A stretch of DNA of 64,000 nucleotides, from positions 29,129 through 93,128 of the forward strand of contig CAJKBH010000008.1 in NCBI GenBank assembly GCA_905198125.1, written 5' to 3'. Numbering within the stretch: position 1 is the stretch's first letter; each line of letters starts with the position of its first letter. The translations under genes were made by a program, and so were the position numbers. Of this stretch, positions 1-8,476 are shown piece after piece. Origin of the DNA: an uncultured Porphyromonadaceae bacterium (GTDB lineage Bacteria > Bacteroidota > Bacteroidia > Bacteroidales > Muribaculaceae). The notes beneath the pieces are model-generated. The model had not been told where the DNA came from, searched no databases, and worked only from the letters and a program-made list of their open reading frames with translations.

Positions 1-307
1 TAGCCTCCAGAGCGGCGTTGAGGATGGTCTTGGCCAGGGCGCGGAACGACTCGTTCTTTGCAACGAAGTCGGTCTCGCACTTCAGGGTGGCGATGGCTGC
101 GAAGTCGCCGTTGGTGCCTGCGAACACGCAACCCTCGGCGGCGTTGCGGGCCTCGCGCTTTGCGGCTACTGCCTGACCCTTCTTACGTATGATTTCGATG
201 GCTGCCTCGATGTCGCCGTTGGTCTCGGCCAGGGCGTTCTTGCAGTCCATCATGCCTGCGCCCGTCATGGTGCGCAGTTTCTTGATATCTTCTATGTTTA
301 CTGCCAT
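1..307 (-). CDS. tsf: Elongation factor Ts, 3' part missing at window edge
   Basis: EF-Ts is the cytoplasmic nucleotide exchange factor that regenerates EF-Tu-GTP during translation. Reading the minus strand from the ATG at 305-307 gives MAVNIEDIKKLRTMTGAG followed by MMDCKNAL, the N-terminal UBA-like segment typical of EF-Ts, then a lysine/alanine-rich stretch leading into the core. Only about 102 codons are present; the rest lies beyond base 1. It follows rpsB by about 40 bases, the classic rpsB-tsf arrangement, so it is probably translated from the same message as rplM-rpsI-rpsB. Identification is secure; the C-terminal dimerisation region cannot be assessed. Confidence 0.95.
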   Translation of the reverse strand, partial: MAVNIEDIKKLRTMTGAGMMDCKNALAETNGDIEAAIEIIRKKGQAVAAKREARNAAEGCVFAGTNGDFAAIATLKCETDFVAKNESFRALAKTILNAALEA

Positions 308-348
308 AGCTTTATATGCTATTTAAGATTAATTAATCGGCCTGCGTC

Positions 349-1209
349 TCACTCAGCCTTGGGAGCCTCCTCTACGGAAGCCTCCTCAGCCTTGGGGGCG
401 TCGGCTGCGGGAGCTTCCTCAGCCTTGGGAGCCTCGTTGCGACGAACGCGACGACGCTTTGCGGGTGCGGGAGCCTCGCCTTCCTCGCCTTCCTTAGCCT
501 CGGGAGCGTCCAGCTTCTCTACCTTACGCTCCTCCAGGCCCTCGGCCATGGCGCTGCACACTGCATCCAGGATCACCTCGATGCTCTTCGATGCGTCGTC
601 GTTGGCGGGGATCACGAAGTCGATGTCCTCGGGGTTGGAGTTGGTGTCGACGATACCGAACACGGGTATGCCCAGACGCTTGGCCTCGGCTACGGCGATG
701 TGCTCCTTCATCACGTCAACCACGAACAGAGCGGAGGGAAGACGGTTCAGGTCGGCGATCGAACCGAGGTTCTTCTCCAGCTTTGCGCGCTGGCGTGTGA
801 TCTGCAGCTTCTCGCGCTTCGACAGGTTGTCGAACGTGCCGTCCTTGGTCATCTTGTCGATGGTGGTCATCTTCTTCACGGCCTTGCGGATCGTGGGGAA
901 GTTGGTGAGCATACCGCCGGGCCAGCGCTCGATGACGAAGGGCATTCCGATTGCCTTTGCCTTGTCGGCGATAGCCTCTTTGGCCTGCTTCTTGGTGGCT
1001 ACGAAAAGCACTTTCTTGCCGCTCTTGGCCATCTGACGCAGGGCTGCGCTTGCCTCGTCTATCTTGGCTGCTGTCTTGTACAGGTCGATGATATGTATGC
1101 CGTTGCGCTCCATAAAGATATAAGGAGCCATTGCGGGATTCCATTTGCGCTTGAGGTGTCCGAAGTGACATCCGGCCTCAACAAGCTGTTCGAATGTGGG
1201 TGTTGCCAT
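349..1209 (-). CDS. rpsB: 30S ribosomal protein S2
   Basis: Ribosomal protein S2 of the small subunit. The 286-residue product opens with MATPTFEQLVEAGCHFGHLK and contains the S2 signatures RKWNPAMAPYIF, IIDLYKT, FVATKKQAKEAI, ERWPGGMLTNF and the GIPVFGIVDTNSNPEDIDFVIPANDDA region compressed around residues 180-205. The last 60 or so residues are an alanine/glutamate-rich, low-complexity extension (repeated EEAPKAE/EAPAADAPKAEE units) with a short basic RRRVRRN patch, longer than S2 of enteric bacteria. Such tails occur in Bacteroidetes S2 proteins; this one may be expanding by unequal slippage because the DNA is repetitive. It sits between rpsI and tsf, about 125 bases after rpsI; no strong internal promoter was recognised. 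Confidence 0.97.
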   Translation of the reverse strand: MATPTFEQLVEAGCHFGHLKRKWNPAMAPYIFMERNGIHIIDLYKTAAKIDEASAALRQMAKSGKKVLFVATKKQAKEAIADKAKAIGMPFVIERWPGGMLTNFPTIRKAVKKMTTIDKMTKDGTFDNLSKREKLQITRQRAKLEKNLGSIADLNRLPSALFVVDVMKEHIAVAEAKRLGIPVFGIVDTNSNPEDIDFVIPANDDASKSIEVILDAVCSAMAEGLEERKVEKLDAPEAKEGEEGEAPAPAKRRRVRRNEAPKAEEAPAADAPKAEEASVEEAPKAE

Positions 1210-1328
1210 TCTTTTGTAATGTGTTTGTTTACGTTCTTGGGGTTAATTGGTGTTAACAACCGCGAAGTAGGGAACGTGTCCATCTCCGCAGTTTAGATAC
1301 TAAACTCTCTTTCAGCTTCAGAATCAGC

Positions 1329-1721
<393 letters not shown>

Positions 1722-1727
1722 CTTCGT

Positions 1728-2204
1728 TTACTTCTTTTTATTAAGGTCAAGAACTTCGGGATTTTTGTCGGCGAACGGATGTTCCGGACCGTTGAACACG
1801 TGCAGGTTGGTCAGCTGCTTGGCGCCAAGCTTGTTCTTGGGGAGCATGCCCTTCACCACCTTGATGAACAACGGGTGCTTGCCCTGCATCGTAACCTTGT
1901 ACGACTTCTTCATCAGGTCGCCGGGAGTGTAGGCGCGCTGTCCGCCGGGATAGCCGGTGAAACGCAGATATTCGCGCTTCTCCATCTTGCCGCCGTTAAG
2001 CTTCACCTTGTCGGCGTTGATGATGATCACGTAGTCGCCACAGTCCATGTACGGAGTGTAGTCCGGCTTGTTCTTGCCACGGAGTATCTTGGAGACTTCC
2101 GAGCACAAACGTCCCAATACCATATCGGTCGCATCGATCAACACCCACTTCTTCTGTATTGTCTCGGGTGTCGCTCCAAGCGTCTTGTAACTTAATGTAT
2201 CCAC
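1728..2204 (-). CDS. rplM: 50S ribosomal protein L13 (GTG start)
   Basis: Ribosomal protein L13 of the large subunit. The product (158 residues) contains KKWVLIDATDMVLGRL, CGDYVIIINADKVKL, FTGYPGGQ and VVKGMLPKNKLGAKQL, all L13 signatures. The N-terminus MDTLSYKT resembles Bacteroidales L13 proteins as I recall them, which supports initiation at the GTG at 2202-2204 because no ATG exists upstream in a sensible position. It is the first gene of rplM-rpsI-rpsB-tsf and has a Bacteroidetes promoter about 110 bases upstream. The leader between promoter and start could carry autoregulatory structure, but I could not identify one. Confidence 0.96.
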   Translation of the reverse strand: MDTLSYKTLGATPETIQKKWVLIDATDMVLGRLCSEVSKILRGKNKPDYTPYMDCGDYVIIINADKVKLNGGKMEKREYLRFTGYPGGQRAYTPGDLMKKSYKVTMQGKHPLFIKVVKGMLPKNKLGAKQLTNLHVFNGPEHPFADKNPEVLDLNKKK

Positions 2205-2310
2205 TTCTTTAAGTAAGATTAAAATATTTGTCCCTCTCTTTCAGCAAGTTGCCAGGCCAATGACAGACTCGCATCCCCGAAAGGGCTCGATTTTGGATAT
2301 AATCGGCTCG

Positions 2311-2341
2311 CAAAATTACAAAAAATTCCCCAAACCACAAA
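2311..2341 (-). promoter_or_regulatory. Promoter of the rplM-rpsI-rpsB-tsf operon
   Basis: On the minus strand this reads TTTG, a 19-base spacer, then TAATTTTG, a perfect match to the Bacteroidetes housekeeping promoter consensus (TTTG/TAnnTTTG). Transcription would start near base 2304, leaving a leader of about 100 nt before the rplM GTG codon. Confidence 0.85.
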
Positions 2342-2502
2342 GCCTTATTAGTTTAATAAGTTAAAAAAGTTAATAGGATTAAGATTGGTTAAAAAAGCTG
2401 AAAGATTTAAAAGAGTTAAGATAATACCAAAAGCGGACTCCCTTCATGGCTGAACATTTATCTTGAACTTTTTTTAAACTCTCTGAACTTTTTAAACTAA
2501 CC

Positions 2503-3504
2503 TTACAGTTTGCGGGTAAAGAGTCGGGTCATCAGGGAATTTAATCTGAAGCGGAAATCGAAATGAAATGATTTGAGGGGTGTCAGCAACGGACGGAACT
2601 CCGGTGTCTCGGGATTGACGAACAGGCGCAACTGACCGGGATGGCACTTCACCTGTATCGTCTCGGGCATCATGATCGGGTCGCCGTCAATATGCGCGGG
2701 TCCCGGTTCGTGGCGGATGACGGCCTTCTCCACCTGCATGGTCTGCACCAGCACGTTGCGCTTGATGTAGCCTGTCAGCATGTCCACGCCGACAATGGCG
2801 CGTGTCAGCGGATTGCCTGCATGGATAATGGTGATGTCCAGCAGTCCGTCGCGCAATGACGCGTCGGGGGCGATATAGGCGTTATTGCCGTACTGCGAGG
2901 CATTGCACACCGCTATCAGGAACGCCTTTACCTTTATGGTGCGTCCGCCGGTGGTAATGCTGTATTCCTTAGGCTCGTACTTGATATACTTACCGAACAC
3001 GGCGCGGATATACGACTTCAGGCCGCGATGCTTCATCGAGGCGAAGGCCTGGCTCACGGCGGCGTCGAAACCGAGTCCGAACGTACAGAAAAACGGCAGG
3101 TCGTTGGCTGTGCCGTAGTCGCAGGGCTGCGGATTGTCCAGGGCTATGATCCGCAACGCGTTGTCAATATCGATGGACAAATCCAGATGCCGTGCCAGTC
3201 CGTTGCCCGATCCGCGCGGTATGATGCCGAGGATTACCGGGGTGCCGCGCAACGCTCCGGCCACCTCGTTGACAGTGCCGTCGCCGCCGGCGGCAATCAC
3301 GGCATAATAATGCTGCTGCACCGCCTCGCTCGCCAGACGGGCGCAGTCGCCGGGTCCTGTGCTCTGACACACCGTCACCTCTCGCTCCGGCCCTTCCAAA
3401 GCCGCGCGTACACGCCGCTCCACATCCGACACCATCCCGGTGCCCGATATAGGATTTATTATCAGCATGTATCGCTTCCTGCGCATCACCTTTTTATTTT
3501 TCAA
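2503..3504 (-). CDS. Diacylglycerol/lipid kinase family protein (YegS/DagK-like)
   Basis: Predicted ATP-dependent lipid kinase of the DAGK catalytic-domain family, acting on diacylglycerol or a sphingoid/phosphatidyl lipid at the cytoplasmic membrane. The 333-residue product has the N-terminal INPISGTG motif, then the glycine-rich nucleotide-binding signature VIAAGGDGTVNEVAGAL and IPRGSGNGLARHL, followed by a beta-rich C-terminal domain. The start is uncertain: the ATG at 3502-3504 is used here, but in-frame ATGs at codons 7 and 13 also fit, since the conserved region begins only at about residue 13. It stands alone, with about 300 bases of gene-free DNA before rplM. Substrate cannot be told from sequence; Bacteroidales make sphingolipids, so a sphingoid base is possible. 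Confidence 0.85.
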   Translation of the reverse strand: MKNKKVMRRKRYMLIINPISGTGMVSDVERRVRAALEGPEREVTVCQSTGPGDCARLASEAVQQHYYAVIAAGGDGTVNEVAGALRGTPVILGIIPRGSGNGLARHLDLSIDIDNALRIIALDNPQPCDYGTANDLPFFCTFGLGFDAAVSQAFASMKHRGLKSYIRAVFGKYIKYEPKEYSITTGGRTIKVKAFLIAVCNASQYGNNAYIAPDASLRDGLLDITIIHAGNPLTRAIVGVDMLTGYIKRNVLVQTMQVEKAVIRHEPGPAHIDGDPIMMPETIQVKCHPGQLRLFVNPETPEFRPLLTPLKSFHFDFRFRLNSLMTRLFTRKL

Positions 3505-3810
3505 AGTTGAAGAGTCAGCTTCCCAAACTCTTTTGACTTAAATATTTCTTTCCTTATAACAACATTTTATGCCTAAAAATTGCCAATAACTCCTCGGAAT
3601 GTTAAAAATTTTTACCATTTGCAAATACACCATAATATACATCATGCAGTTTTATCGTCAAAAATGAATCAATATTTACAATTTCAAGGTGCTTTAATTG
3701 TTAATATATATGAATTAGGTTGCAAAATGACACCCGACTCAGAAAAAGCGTTAAATCAAGTGCAATATAATGCTCTAAATTAAAAATATGTTGCATAACA
3801 TATAAATAAA

Positions 3811-3842
3811 TTTGCACACAAATGTCAAAGGTAGTAATTTTG
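3811..3842 (+). promoter_or_regulatory. Promoter of a putative small RNA
   Basis: TTTG at 3811-3814, a 20-base spacer and TAATTTTG at 3835-3842 match the Bacteroidetes promoter consensus. No protein gene lies downstream on this strand; the transcript would meet the terminator at 4022-4060. Confidence 0.8.
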
Positions 3843-3847
3843 CAACG

Positions 3848-4060
3848 TCGGACAAGAACAGTCCGGCCCAATCATTGAGATTAACCTTAATACCGCGAAA
3901 CCTGAGTCTTATACCATGAAAGACGGGTAACAAATATAAATGCAAACAACAGGGTAATTGATTATTATTTTGACCTTAATCTAAACGTGAAGATGACGGT
4001 GAGAATCGTTAAATCTTTAAACGAGGGAATCAGCAGTCGCTGCTTCCCTCGGTTGTTTTT
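3848..4060 (+). ncRNA. Putative free-standing small RNA, about 210 nt
   Basis: Bounded by a consensus promoter and a strong intrinsic terminator, with no convincing reading frame inside (only 4-5 codon mini-ORFs such as MKDG and MQTTG). Near the 5' end CGGAC/GTCCG forms a hairpin around a seven-base loop; AGATTAA near 3880 can pair with TTAATCT near 3979 to enclose a domain; the 3' end is the terminator hairpin. No match to tmRNA, SRP RNA, RNase P RNA or 6S RNA was recognised. It lies alone between a minus-strand lipid kinase and a minus-strand peptidase, so it is not the leader of a neighbouring gene. Function unknown. Confidence 0.65.
4022..4060 (+). terminator. Intrinsic terminator of the small RNA
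   Basis: Stem CGAGGGAA/TTCCCTCG, extended by CAGC/GCTG pairing around a short loop, followed by GGTTGTTTTT. It has the strong stem and U-run of a factor-independent terminator on the plus strand. Confidence 0.85.
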
Positions 4061-4080
4061 ATACCGGAGGATGGGACCGA

Positions 4081-4241
4081 GACGACGCCGGAGGCGTCGA
4101 AGGAGCATAGCTCCTTACGGAAACGGCTCCGCGAGGCAGAGACAAGACAACAGAAAAGACGGACGACGCCGGAGGCGTCGAAGGAGCATAGCTCCTTACG
4201 GAAACGGCTACGCAACGCAGAGACAAGAAGGCAGAAAAAAA
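4081..4241. repeat. Two tandem copies of an 81-bp hairpin repeat
   Basis: Copy 1 begins at 4081 and copy 2 at 4162. Each holds two adjacent perfect hairpins, GACGCC-GGA-GGCGTC and AAGGAGC-ATA-GCTCCTT, followed by a conserved CTTACGGAAACGGCT(C/A)CGC segment and GCAGAGACAAGA. Open frames through it on both strands give arginine-rich or repetitive translations duplicated between copies, which argues that it is non-coding. The modular hairpins resemble REP/BIME-type extragenic elements; this is inference. Confidence 0.8.
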
Positions 4242-4316
4242 GGCCGGAACTGAATCCGGCCGCTATCATATATAAAAATATAATAATGGCCGGAACAGTG
4301 TCCGGCCATTATTATA
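4234..4316 (-). terminator. Two consecutive terminators behind the M3 peptidase gene
   Basis: On the minus strand, first the long hairpin at 4280-4315 (TAATAATGGCCGGA pairing with its complement around a six-base loop, then an AT-rich run), then GGCCGGATTCAGTTCCGGCC followed by seven T residues (4261 down to 4235). The second is a textbook intrinsic terminator; the first could act in both directions. Both use the same GGCCGGA/TCCGGCC core, suggesting a local duplication. Confidence 0.8.
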
Positions 4317-4332
4317 TAAGGTGTGGTTGCGA

Positions 4333-6441
4333 TTACTCGATGAAGCCGCGCAGGCGCAGCAGGGCGTTGGCGTCCGGCTCGTGGCCACGGAACTTCTTGA
4401 ACAGTATCATGGCGTCCTCGGTGTCGCCGCTCTCAAGTATGTTCTTCTTGAAGCTGGCGGCTGTCTTCTTGTCAAAGATGCCCTTCTGCTTGAACAGCTC
4501 CCATGCGTCGGCCTCCAGCACCTGGGCCCACAGATAGGTGTAGTAACCCGAAGCATAGCCGTCGTCGCCGAAGATATGCTTGAAGTAGGGACTGCGGTAA
4601 CGGAAAGTTATTTCAGCCGGCATACCGATTTCCTCGGCCACCTTGGCCTCGAACGCGGCGGGATCCTTCACCTCGGGCTGCTGGCCATACTTCATGTCGA
4701 GCAATGCGGCACCGGCAAGTTCAGTGGTCACGAAACCCTGGTTGAACTTGCGGCTGTCGGTCAGTTTCTGAACCAGCGAGTCGGGAACAGCCTCGCCTGT
4801 CTTGTAATGCTTGGCATAGCCCTTGATCACTTCCGGCTCGAATGCCCAGTGCTCGTTGATCTGCGAGCACATCTCCACATAGTCGCGGTCAACGTTTGTG
4901 CCGGCAAGTCCTTTGTACGGAGCGCGCGTCAGCATTCCCTGCAGAGCGTGACCGAACTCATGGAACGTGGTCTCCACCTCGTCGATGGTCAGCAGCGACG
5001 GCGTAGTGGCGGTGGGCTTCGTGAAGTTACCCACATTATATACTATAGGACGGCGCACGTCGCCGTCGGCATATACTCCGGCAGCCTGCATCTGCTCCAT
5101 CCAGGCGCCCTGGCGCTTGGTGTCGCGGGGGAAATAGTCGCACATCCACACGGCCACATGCTCGCCGGTCTTGGCGTCCACCACGTCATATACCTGCACG
5201 TCCTCCATATATTTGGGAGCGTCGGGCATCGGCACCAGCTTCACGCCGTACAGCTTCTCGGTGGTGTCGAACAGACCCTTCAGCACCTTGTCCACACTGA
5301 GGTAAGGACGAAGGTCGGCCTCGTCGAAGTTATACTTCTCCTTCTTTACCTTGTCGGCATAATAGTAATAGTCCCAGGGTGCGATGGTGATGTTGTCGCC
5401 ATGCTTGTCTGCGTAAGCCTGCATGTCCTTCACCTCCTCGTGCGAGCGCTTTACGGCAGGCTCGAACACCTTCATCAGCAGGTCGGTGGCGTTTTCGGGA
5501 GTCTTGGCCATCACGCGCGACGTCATCATGCTTGCGAAATCCTTGAAGCCCATGATGTGGGCCTTCTCGTCGCGCAGCTTCACAATCCTGGAGATGACGG
5601 GCAGGTTTGAGTTGTCGCCGTACGAAGCCAGGCTGGTGTAACCCTTGTAGATGACTTCGCGCAGACCGCGGTTGTCGGCATACTGCAGCACGGGGAGTCG
5701 GCTCGGGGCATGGAGGGTGAATACCCACAGCCCCTTCAGACCGCGCTTCTCGGCCTCCTCGGCTGCTACGGCCACCGACGACTCGGGGAGCCCCGACAGG
5801 TCGTTCTTGTCGTAGACCACAACGGTGAACTGGTTGGTGGCGTTCAGCAGGTTGCGGTTATACTGTATGAACAGCTTTGACAGCTCGTCGTTGACGCGCA
5901 CCAGTTCCTTCTTCTTGTCGGCGGGAAGGGCTGCGCCCTGTTCGGCGAACTCACGGTAATATTTCTCCACCAGACGCTTCTGGACCGGGGTCAGCTTCAG
6001 CTTGTCGCGGGTGTCGTACACGGCCTTGATCTTGGCGAACAGAGGCTCGGACAGGTTCACGCGGTTCGAAGCGTCGTTCAGCAACGGAATTGCCTGGTCG
6101 GCCATCTCGGCGAACTCCGGAGTGTTCATCGCCTCCATGTAGTGATAGAACACGCCCTGCACGCGCTCCAGGATGGGCGACAGATTCTCGAGCGGAAGAA
6201 TCACGTTGTCGAAATCGGGAGTGGCGCGGTTCACCACGATAGCGTGGATGTTGGCGTCCTGCTCCTCGATGCCAGCCTTGATGGCCGGGATGAAGTCGGC
6301 CGTCGTGATCTTGTCGAACGGCGGGATCTTGTACTTGGTGGTGTATTCCGTCAGAAACGGATTCTGATGTTGTTCTGCCATGGTGAATGTGGCGTGGCCG
6401 GCAAGCGTCACGGCTGCCGCCAGCAGCGCTATTTTCTTCAT
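4333..6441 (-). CDS. dcp: M3 family metallopeptidase, Dcp-like peptidyl-dipeptidase
   Basis: Zinc metallopeptidase that removes C-terminal dipeptides from oligopeptides, probably in the periplasm because the product starts with a signal peptide (MKKIALLAAAVTLAGHATFTMA). The 702-residue length and helical N-terminal domain fit the Dcp/oligopeptidase A clan. The zinc site is intact: HEFGH at residues 494-498 and the third ligand in YVEMCSQ (Glu about 523). Downstream signatures FRYRSPYF and YASGYYTYLWAQVLEADAW are also typical. It lies 35 bases after the EEP-family gene on the same strand and may be cotranscribed with the rhomboid operon; tandem terminators follow it. Dcp versus another M3 subfamily rests on overall similarity recalled by eye. 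Confidence 0.92.
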   Translation of the reverse strand: MKKIALLAAAVTLAGHATFTMAEQHQNPFLTEYTTKYKIPPFDKITTADFIPAIKAGIEEQDANIHAIVVNRATPDFDNVILPLENLSPILERVQGVFYHYMEAMNTPEFAEMADQAIPLLNDASNRVNLSEPLFAKIKAVYDTRDKLKLTPVQKRLVEKYYREFAEQGAALPADKKKELVRVNDELSKLFIQYNRNLLNATNQFTVVVYDKNDLSGLPESSVAVAAEEAEKRGLKGLWVFTLHAPSRLPVLQYADNRGLREVIYKGYTSLASYGDNSNLPVISRIVKLRDEKAHIMGFKDFASMMTSRVMAKTPENATDLLMKVFEPAVKRSHEEVKDMQAYADKHGDNITIAPWDYYYYADKVKKEKYNFDEADLRPYLSVDKVLKGLFDTTEKLYGVKLVPMPDAPKYMEDVQVYDVVDAKTGEHVAVWMCDYFPRDTKRQGAWMEQMQAAGVYADGDVRRPIVYNVGNFTKPTATTPSLLTIDEVETTFHEFGHALQGMLTRAPYKGLAGTNVDRDYVEMCSQINEHWAFEPEVIKGYAKHYKTGEAVPDSLVQKLTDSRKFNQGFVTTELAGAALLDMKYGQQPEVKDPAAFEAKVAEEIGMPAEITFRYRSPYFKHIFGDDGYASGYYTYLWAQVLEADAWELFKQKGIFDKKTAASFKKNILESGDTEDAMILFKKFRGHEPDANALLRLRGFIE

Positions 6442-6476
6442 ATATTGTTGTTTTGTTTCTGCAAATTTAATGAATT

Positions 6477-7622
6477 TTATTCAAATTCAAAAGAGGCCAT
6501 CAACGGAAAATGGTCAGAAGTCTTGATGCGGTCTTTAGTCACCTTGAGTGGACGCAGGGCGCCGCGGTACATTATCTGGTCCAGGTGCAGCCAGAACAGA
6601 TGCTTGTTGTATGTGATGAGATGTCCGAAGCCCACCTCGGAATAAGCGTCCTTGAATCCGTTGCGGGTCATGACGCGCCAGGTGTACGATTCCGGCACGT
6701 TGTTCATATCCCCGCACACCACTATCGGGTCCTTGTAATCCTTCAATATCTCGCACAGCAGCTCCAGCTGGCGCGCCTGTACCGAGAACGCATTCCGCAT
6801 CTTGCCTAATATGGAGTTCTTGAACTCGCGGGCACTTGCCTTGGCCGTCTCCGTGCCGCGTATGTCCGTTATTACCTCCCGCTCCTTGTCGGAGAGGCCG
6901 GGCGAGAACAAATGCATGTTCACCAGCAGCAACCGGCGTCCATCGATGTTGACGCGATAGAAGGAATAGTATCTCAGCAGCGATCGCCAGTCGTCGGGCA
7001 GCTTTACGCCGTTGCGCTCGGCCAGTTGCCGCGCTGGGAGGTTATGAACCGGATATTTGCTGAACACGCGGGTGTCTTTGCCGGCTTCGTGCGATTCGTA
7101 ACGGTACAGCACCGCAAACTTCTCCTTGAAATCCTGGGTCAGCCGGGGCACTTCCGATTCCTCCCATTGCTCCATCTCCTGCAGGCAGATGATGTCAGCG
7201 CCGGAATTGAGCATGAATTCGAGGGATTCGTTATACAGTTGGTTCTCGGGGCGGTCACTGCGGCCCGTCATCAGTTTCTGGTCCCAGCCGTGCAGGCAGT
7301 TCCACGACATGACACTGAACTCCGTCCTACCGTCCGTAGGGTTGTTGGGCAGTTTCAGCGGCACGGCCGACATGATGGGCGCCGATGCCGCTATCAGCGA
7401 GCCGATACCCAATGCGCCGGTAATCCATTTGCCGCTGACGAGCCAGGCCACGGCCGTAAGCGCTGTCAGTATGGCAAGATACGGCATCATCATCACTATT
7501 ACTGCAGGTATGGCCGTGATGGCCGGATTGATGTGTCCGCAATATGCCGACAATATCGTCAGCCCGTACAGCACGAACGATGCTATGCGCAGCACCATGC
7601 GGACTATCGGTTTGATAATCAT
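6477..7622 (-). CDS. Membrane-anchored endonuclease/exonuclease/phosphatase family protein
   Basis: Metal-dependent phosphoesterase of the EEP superfamily (DNase I fold). The first 80 or so residues hold two or three hydrophobic segments that would anchor the protein in the membrane; the catalytic domain follows with the family motifs in order: MSWNCLHG, DIICLQEMEQWEE (metal-binding Glu), VNMHLFSPG, VVCGDMNNVP (Asp/Asn pair) and KTSDHFPLMASF (catalytic His near the C-terminus). Its ATG overlaps the stop codon of the upstream rhomboid gene by four bases, so the two are translationally coupled. In Bacteroidetes this family often sits next to rhomboid genes, which suggests a membrane-linked role, but the substrate (lipid, nucleic acid or other phosphodiester) is unknown. 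Confidence 0.88.
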   Translation of the reverse strand: MIIKPIVRMVLRIASFVLYGLTILSAYCGHINPAITAIPAVIVMMMPYLAILTALTAVAWLVSGKWITGALGIGSLIAASAPIMSAVPLKLPNNPTDGRTEFSVMSWNCLHGWDQKLMTGRSDRPENQLYNESLEFMLNSGADIICLQEMEQWEESEVPRLTQDFKEKFAVLYRYESHEAGKDTRVFSKYPVHNLPARQLAERNGVKLPDDWRSLLRYYSFYRVNIDGRRLLLVNMHLFSPGLSDKEREVITDIRGTETAKASAREFKNSILGKMRNAFSVQARQLELLCEILKDYKDPIVVCGDMNNVPESYTWRVMTRNGFKDAYSEVGFGHLITYNKHLFWLHLDQIMYRGALRPLKVTKDRIKTSDHFPLMASFEFE

Positions 7623-8473
7623 AGGCTATTACTGTTATTGTTCAACGCGGCCGAGACCTCGTTGAGCGTCTGTTTCTCGCGCTCGGTCAACGAATCGAAT
7701 CCCGAGACACGTACTTTGTTCAGCAGCTCGTCCAGCACTTCTTCGGGCTTTCTATCACCCTCATCGATCCTTTCGGCTGCCTTGCGAGGCTGCATATTCC
7801 TGAACGCCTTCGGTTTGCGGCGTCGTGGCTGACGGCCACGGACAGAAGTCTTCACCTTATCGTACAGTATCAGCAGCAACGGACTCAACGCGCCGCCGAT
7901 ATGGGCGCAATGGGCCGCCACTCCCGAGGCGCCCAACAGCGTCAGGATGACCGTAAACACAGCTATCCATTTCAGCCTCACCTCCCCTATCAGGAACAGA
8001 GGCACGTCCATATCCGGACGACGTATGGCGGCATAGACCATCACGGCGAGTGTGGCCGCCGACGATCCCATCAGGAACGACCCGCCGGCTCCTGCGTTGG
8101 CAGCCATAAGATAGAAAATGCCGCCGGTTATTCCGCCGAGCAGATACAGTCTGAGCACCGCTTTCGGCCCGTCGGAATCCGACAGCCAGCGGCCGAACCA
8201 TACCAGCCACAGCATATTGAACAGCAGCTGCAGCGGATTGGCCTGAGCGAACATATATGTGACCAAGGTCCACGGCATGGTCAGGAACTGCCCGATGCCG
8301 GCCGGCAGCGCGAACACGCGGAGCACCCACGTATCGGGCATCCCCGTAAGCGCGCTCAGGCCCATCGCCAGCCATATCAGCAGCGATATGGCCACGTTGG
8401 CAAGCACCAGCGACGCCACCGTGACATTGCCGCCAAACATGGACACAAGTCTGTAATGTCTGAACTTTCCCAT
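7619..8473 (-). CDS. Rhomboid family membrane protein with cytoplasmic C-terminal extension
   Basis: Second of two adjacent rhomboid-fold proteins (284 residues, about six membrane segments). The serine-loop motif reads GSSA at residues 136-139 (candidate nucleophile Ser138) rather than the usual GASG, and the histidine helix reads CAHIGG (His191). The catalytic pair is therefore present, but the motif is degenerate and activity uncertain. After the last TM segment comes a basic patch (RGRQPRRRKPKAFR) and a roughly 60-residue soluble tail containing EEVLDELLNKVRVSGFDSLTERE, a segment common in Bacteroidetes rhomboids. It begins three bases after the stop of the upstream rhomboid and overlaps the EEP gene by four bases. 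Confidence 0.88.
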   Translation of the reverse strand: MGKFRHYRLVSMFGGNVTVASLVLANVAISLLIWLAMGLSALTGMPDTWVLRVFALPAGIGQFLTMPWTLVTYMFAQANPLQLLFNMLWLVWFGRWLSDSDGPKAVLRLYLLGGITGGIFYLMAANAGAGGSFLMGSSAATLAVMVYAAIRRPDMDVPLFLIGEVRLKWIAVFTVILTLLGASGVAAHCAHIGGALSPLLLILYDKVKTSVRGRQPRRRKPKAFRNMQPRKAAERIDEGDRKPEEVLDELLNKVRVSGFDSLTEREKQTLNEVSAALNNNSNSL

Positions 8474-8476
8474 GCG

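Noticed and set aside
3848..4060. tmRNA or 6S RNA
   Set aside because: No tRNA-like ends or tag frame, and no long rod with a central bubble closed by the transcript ends.
3987..4253. Arginine-rich plus-strand frame and its serine/phenylalanine-rich minus-strand counterpart over the 81-bp repeats
   Set aside because: Both simply translate tandem hairpins and give duplicated low-complexity segments; they also cross a strong terminator.
4321..5610. 429-residue plus-strand frame opposite the M3 peptidase
   Set aside because: Antisense shadow of a gene with intact catalytic motifs; produced by high third-position GC.
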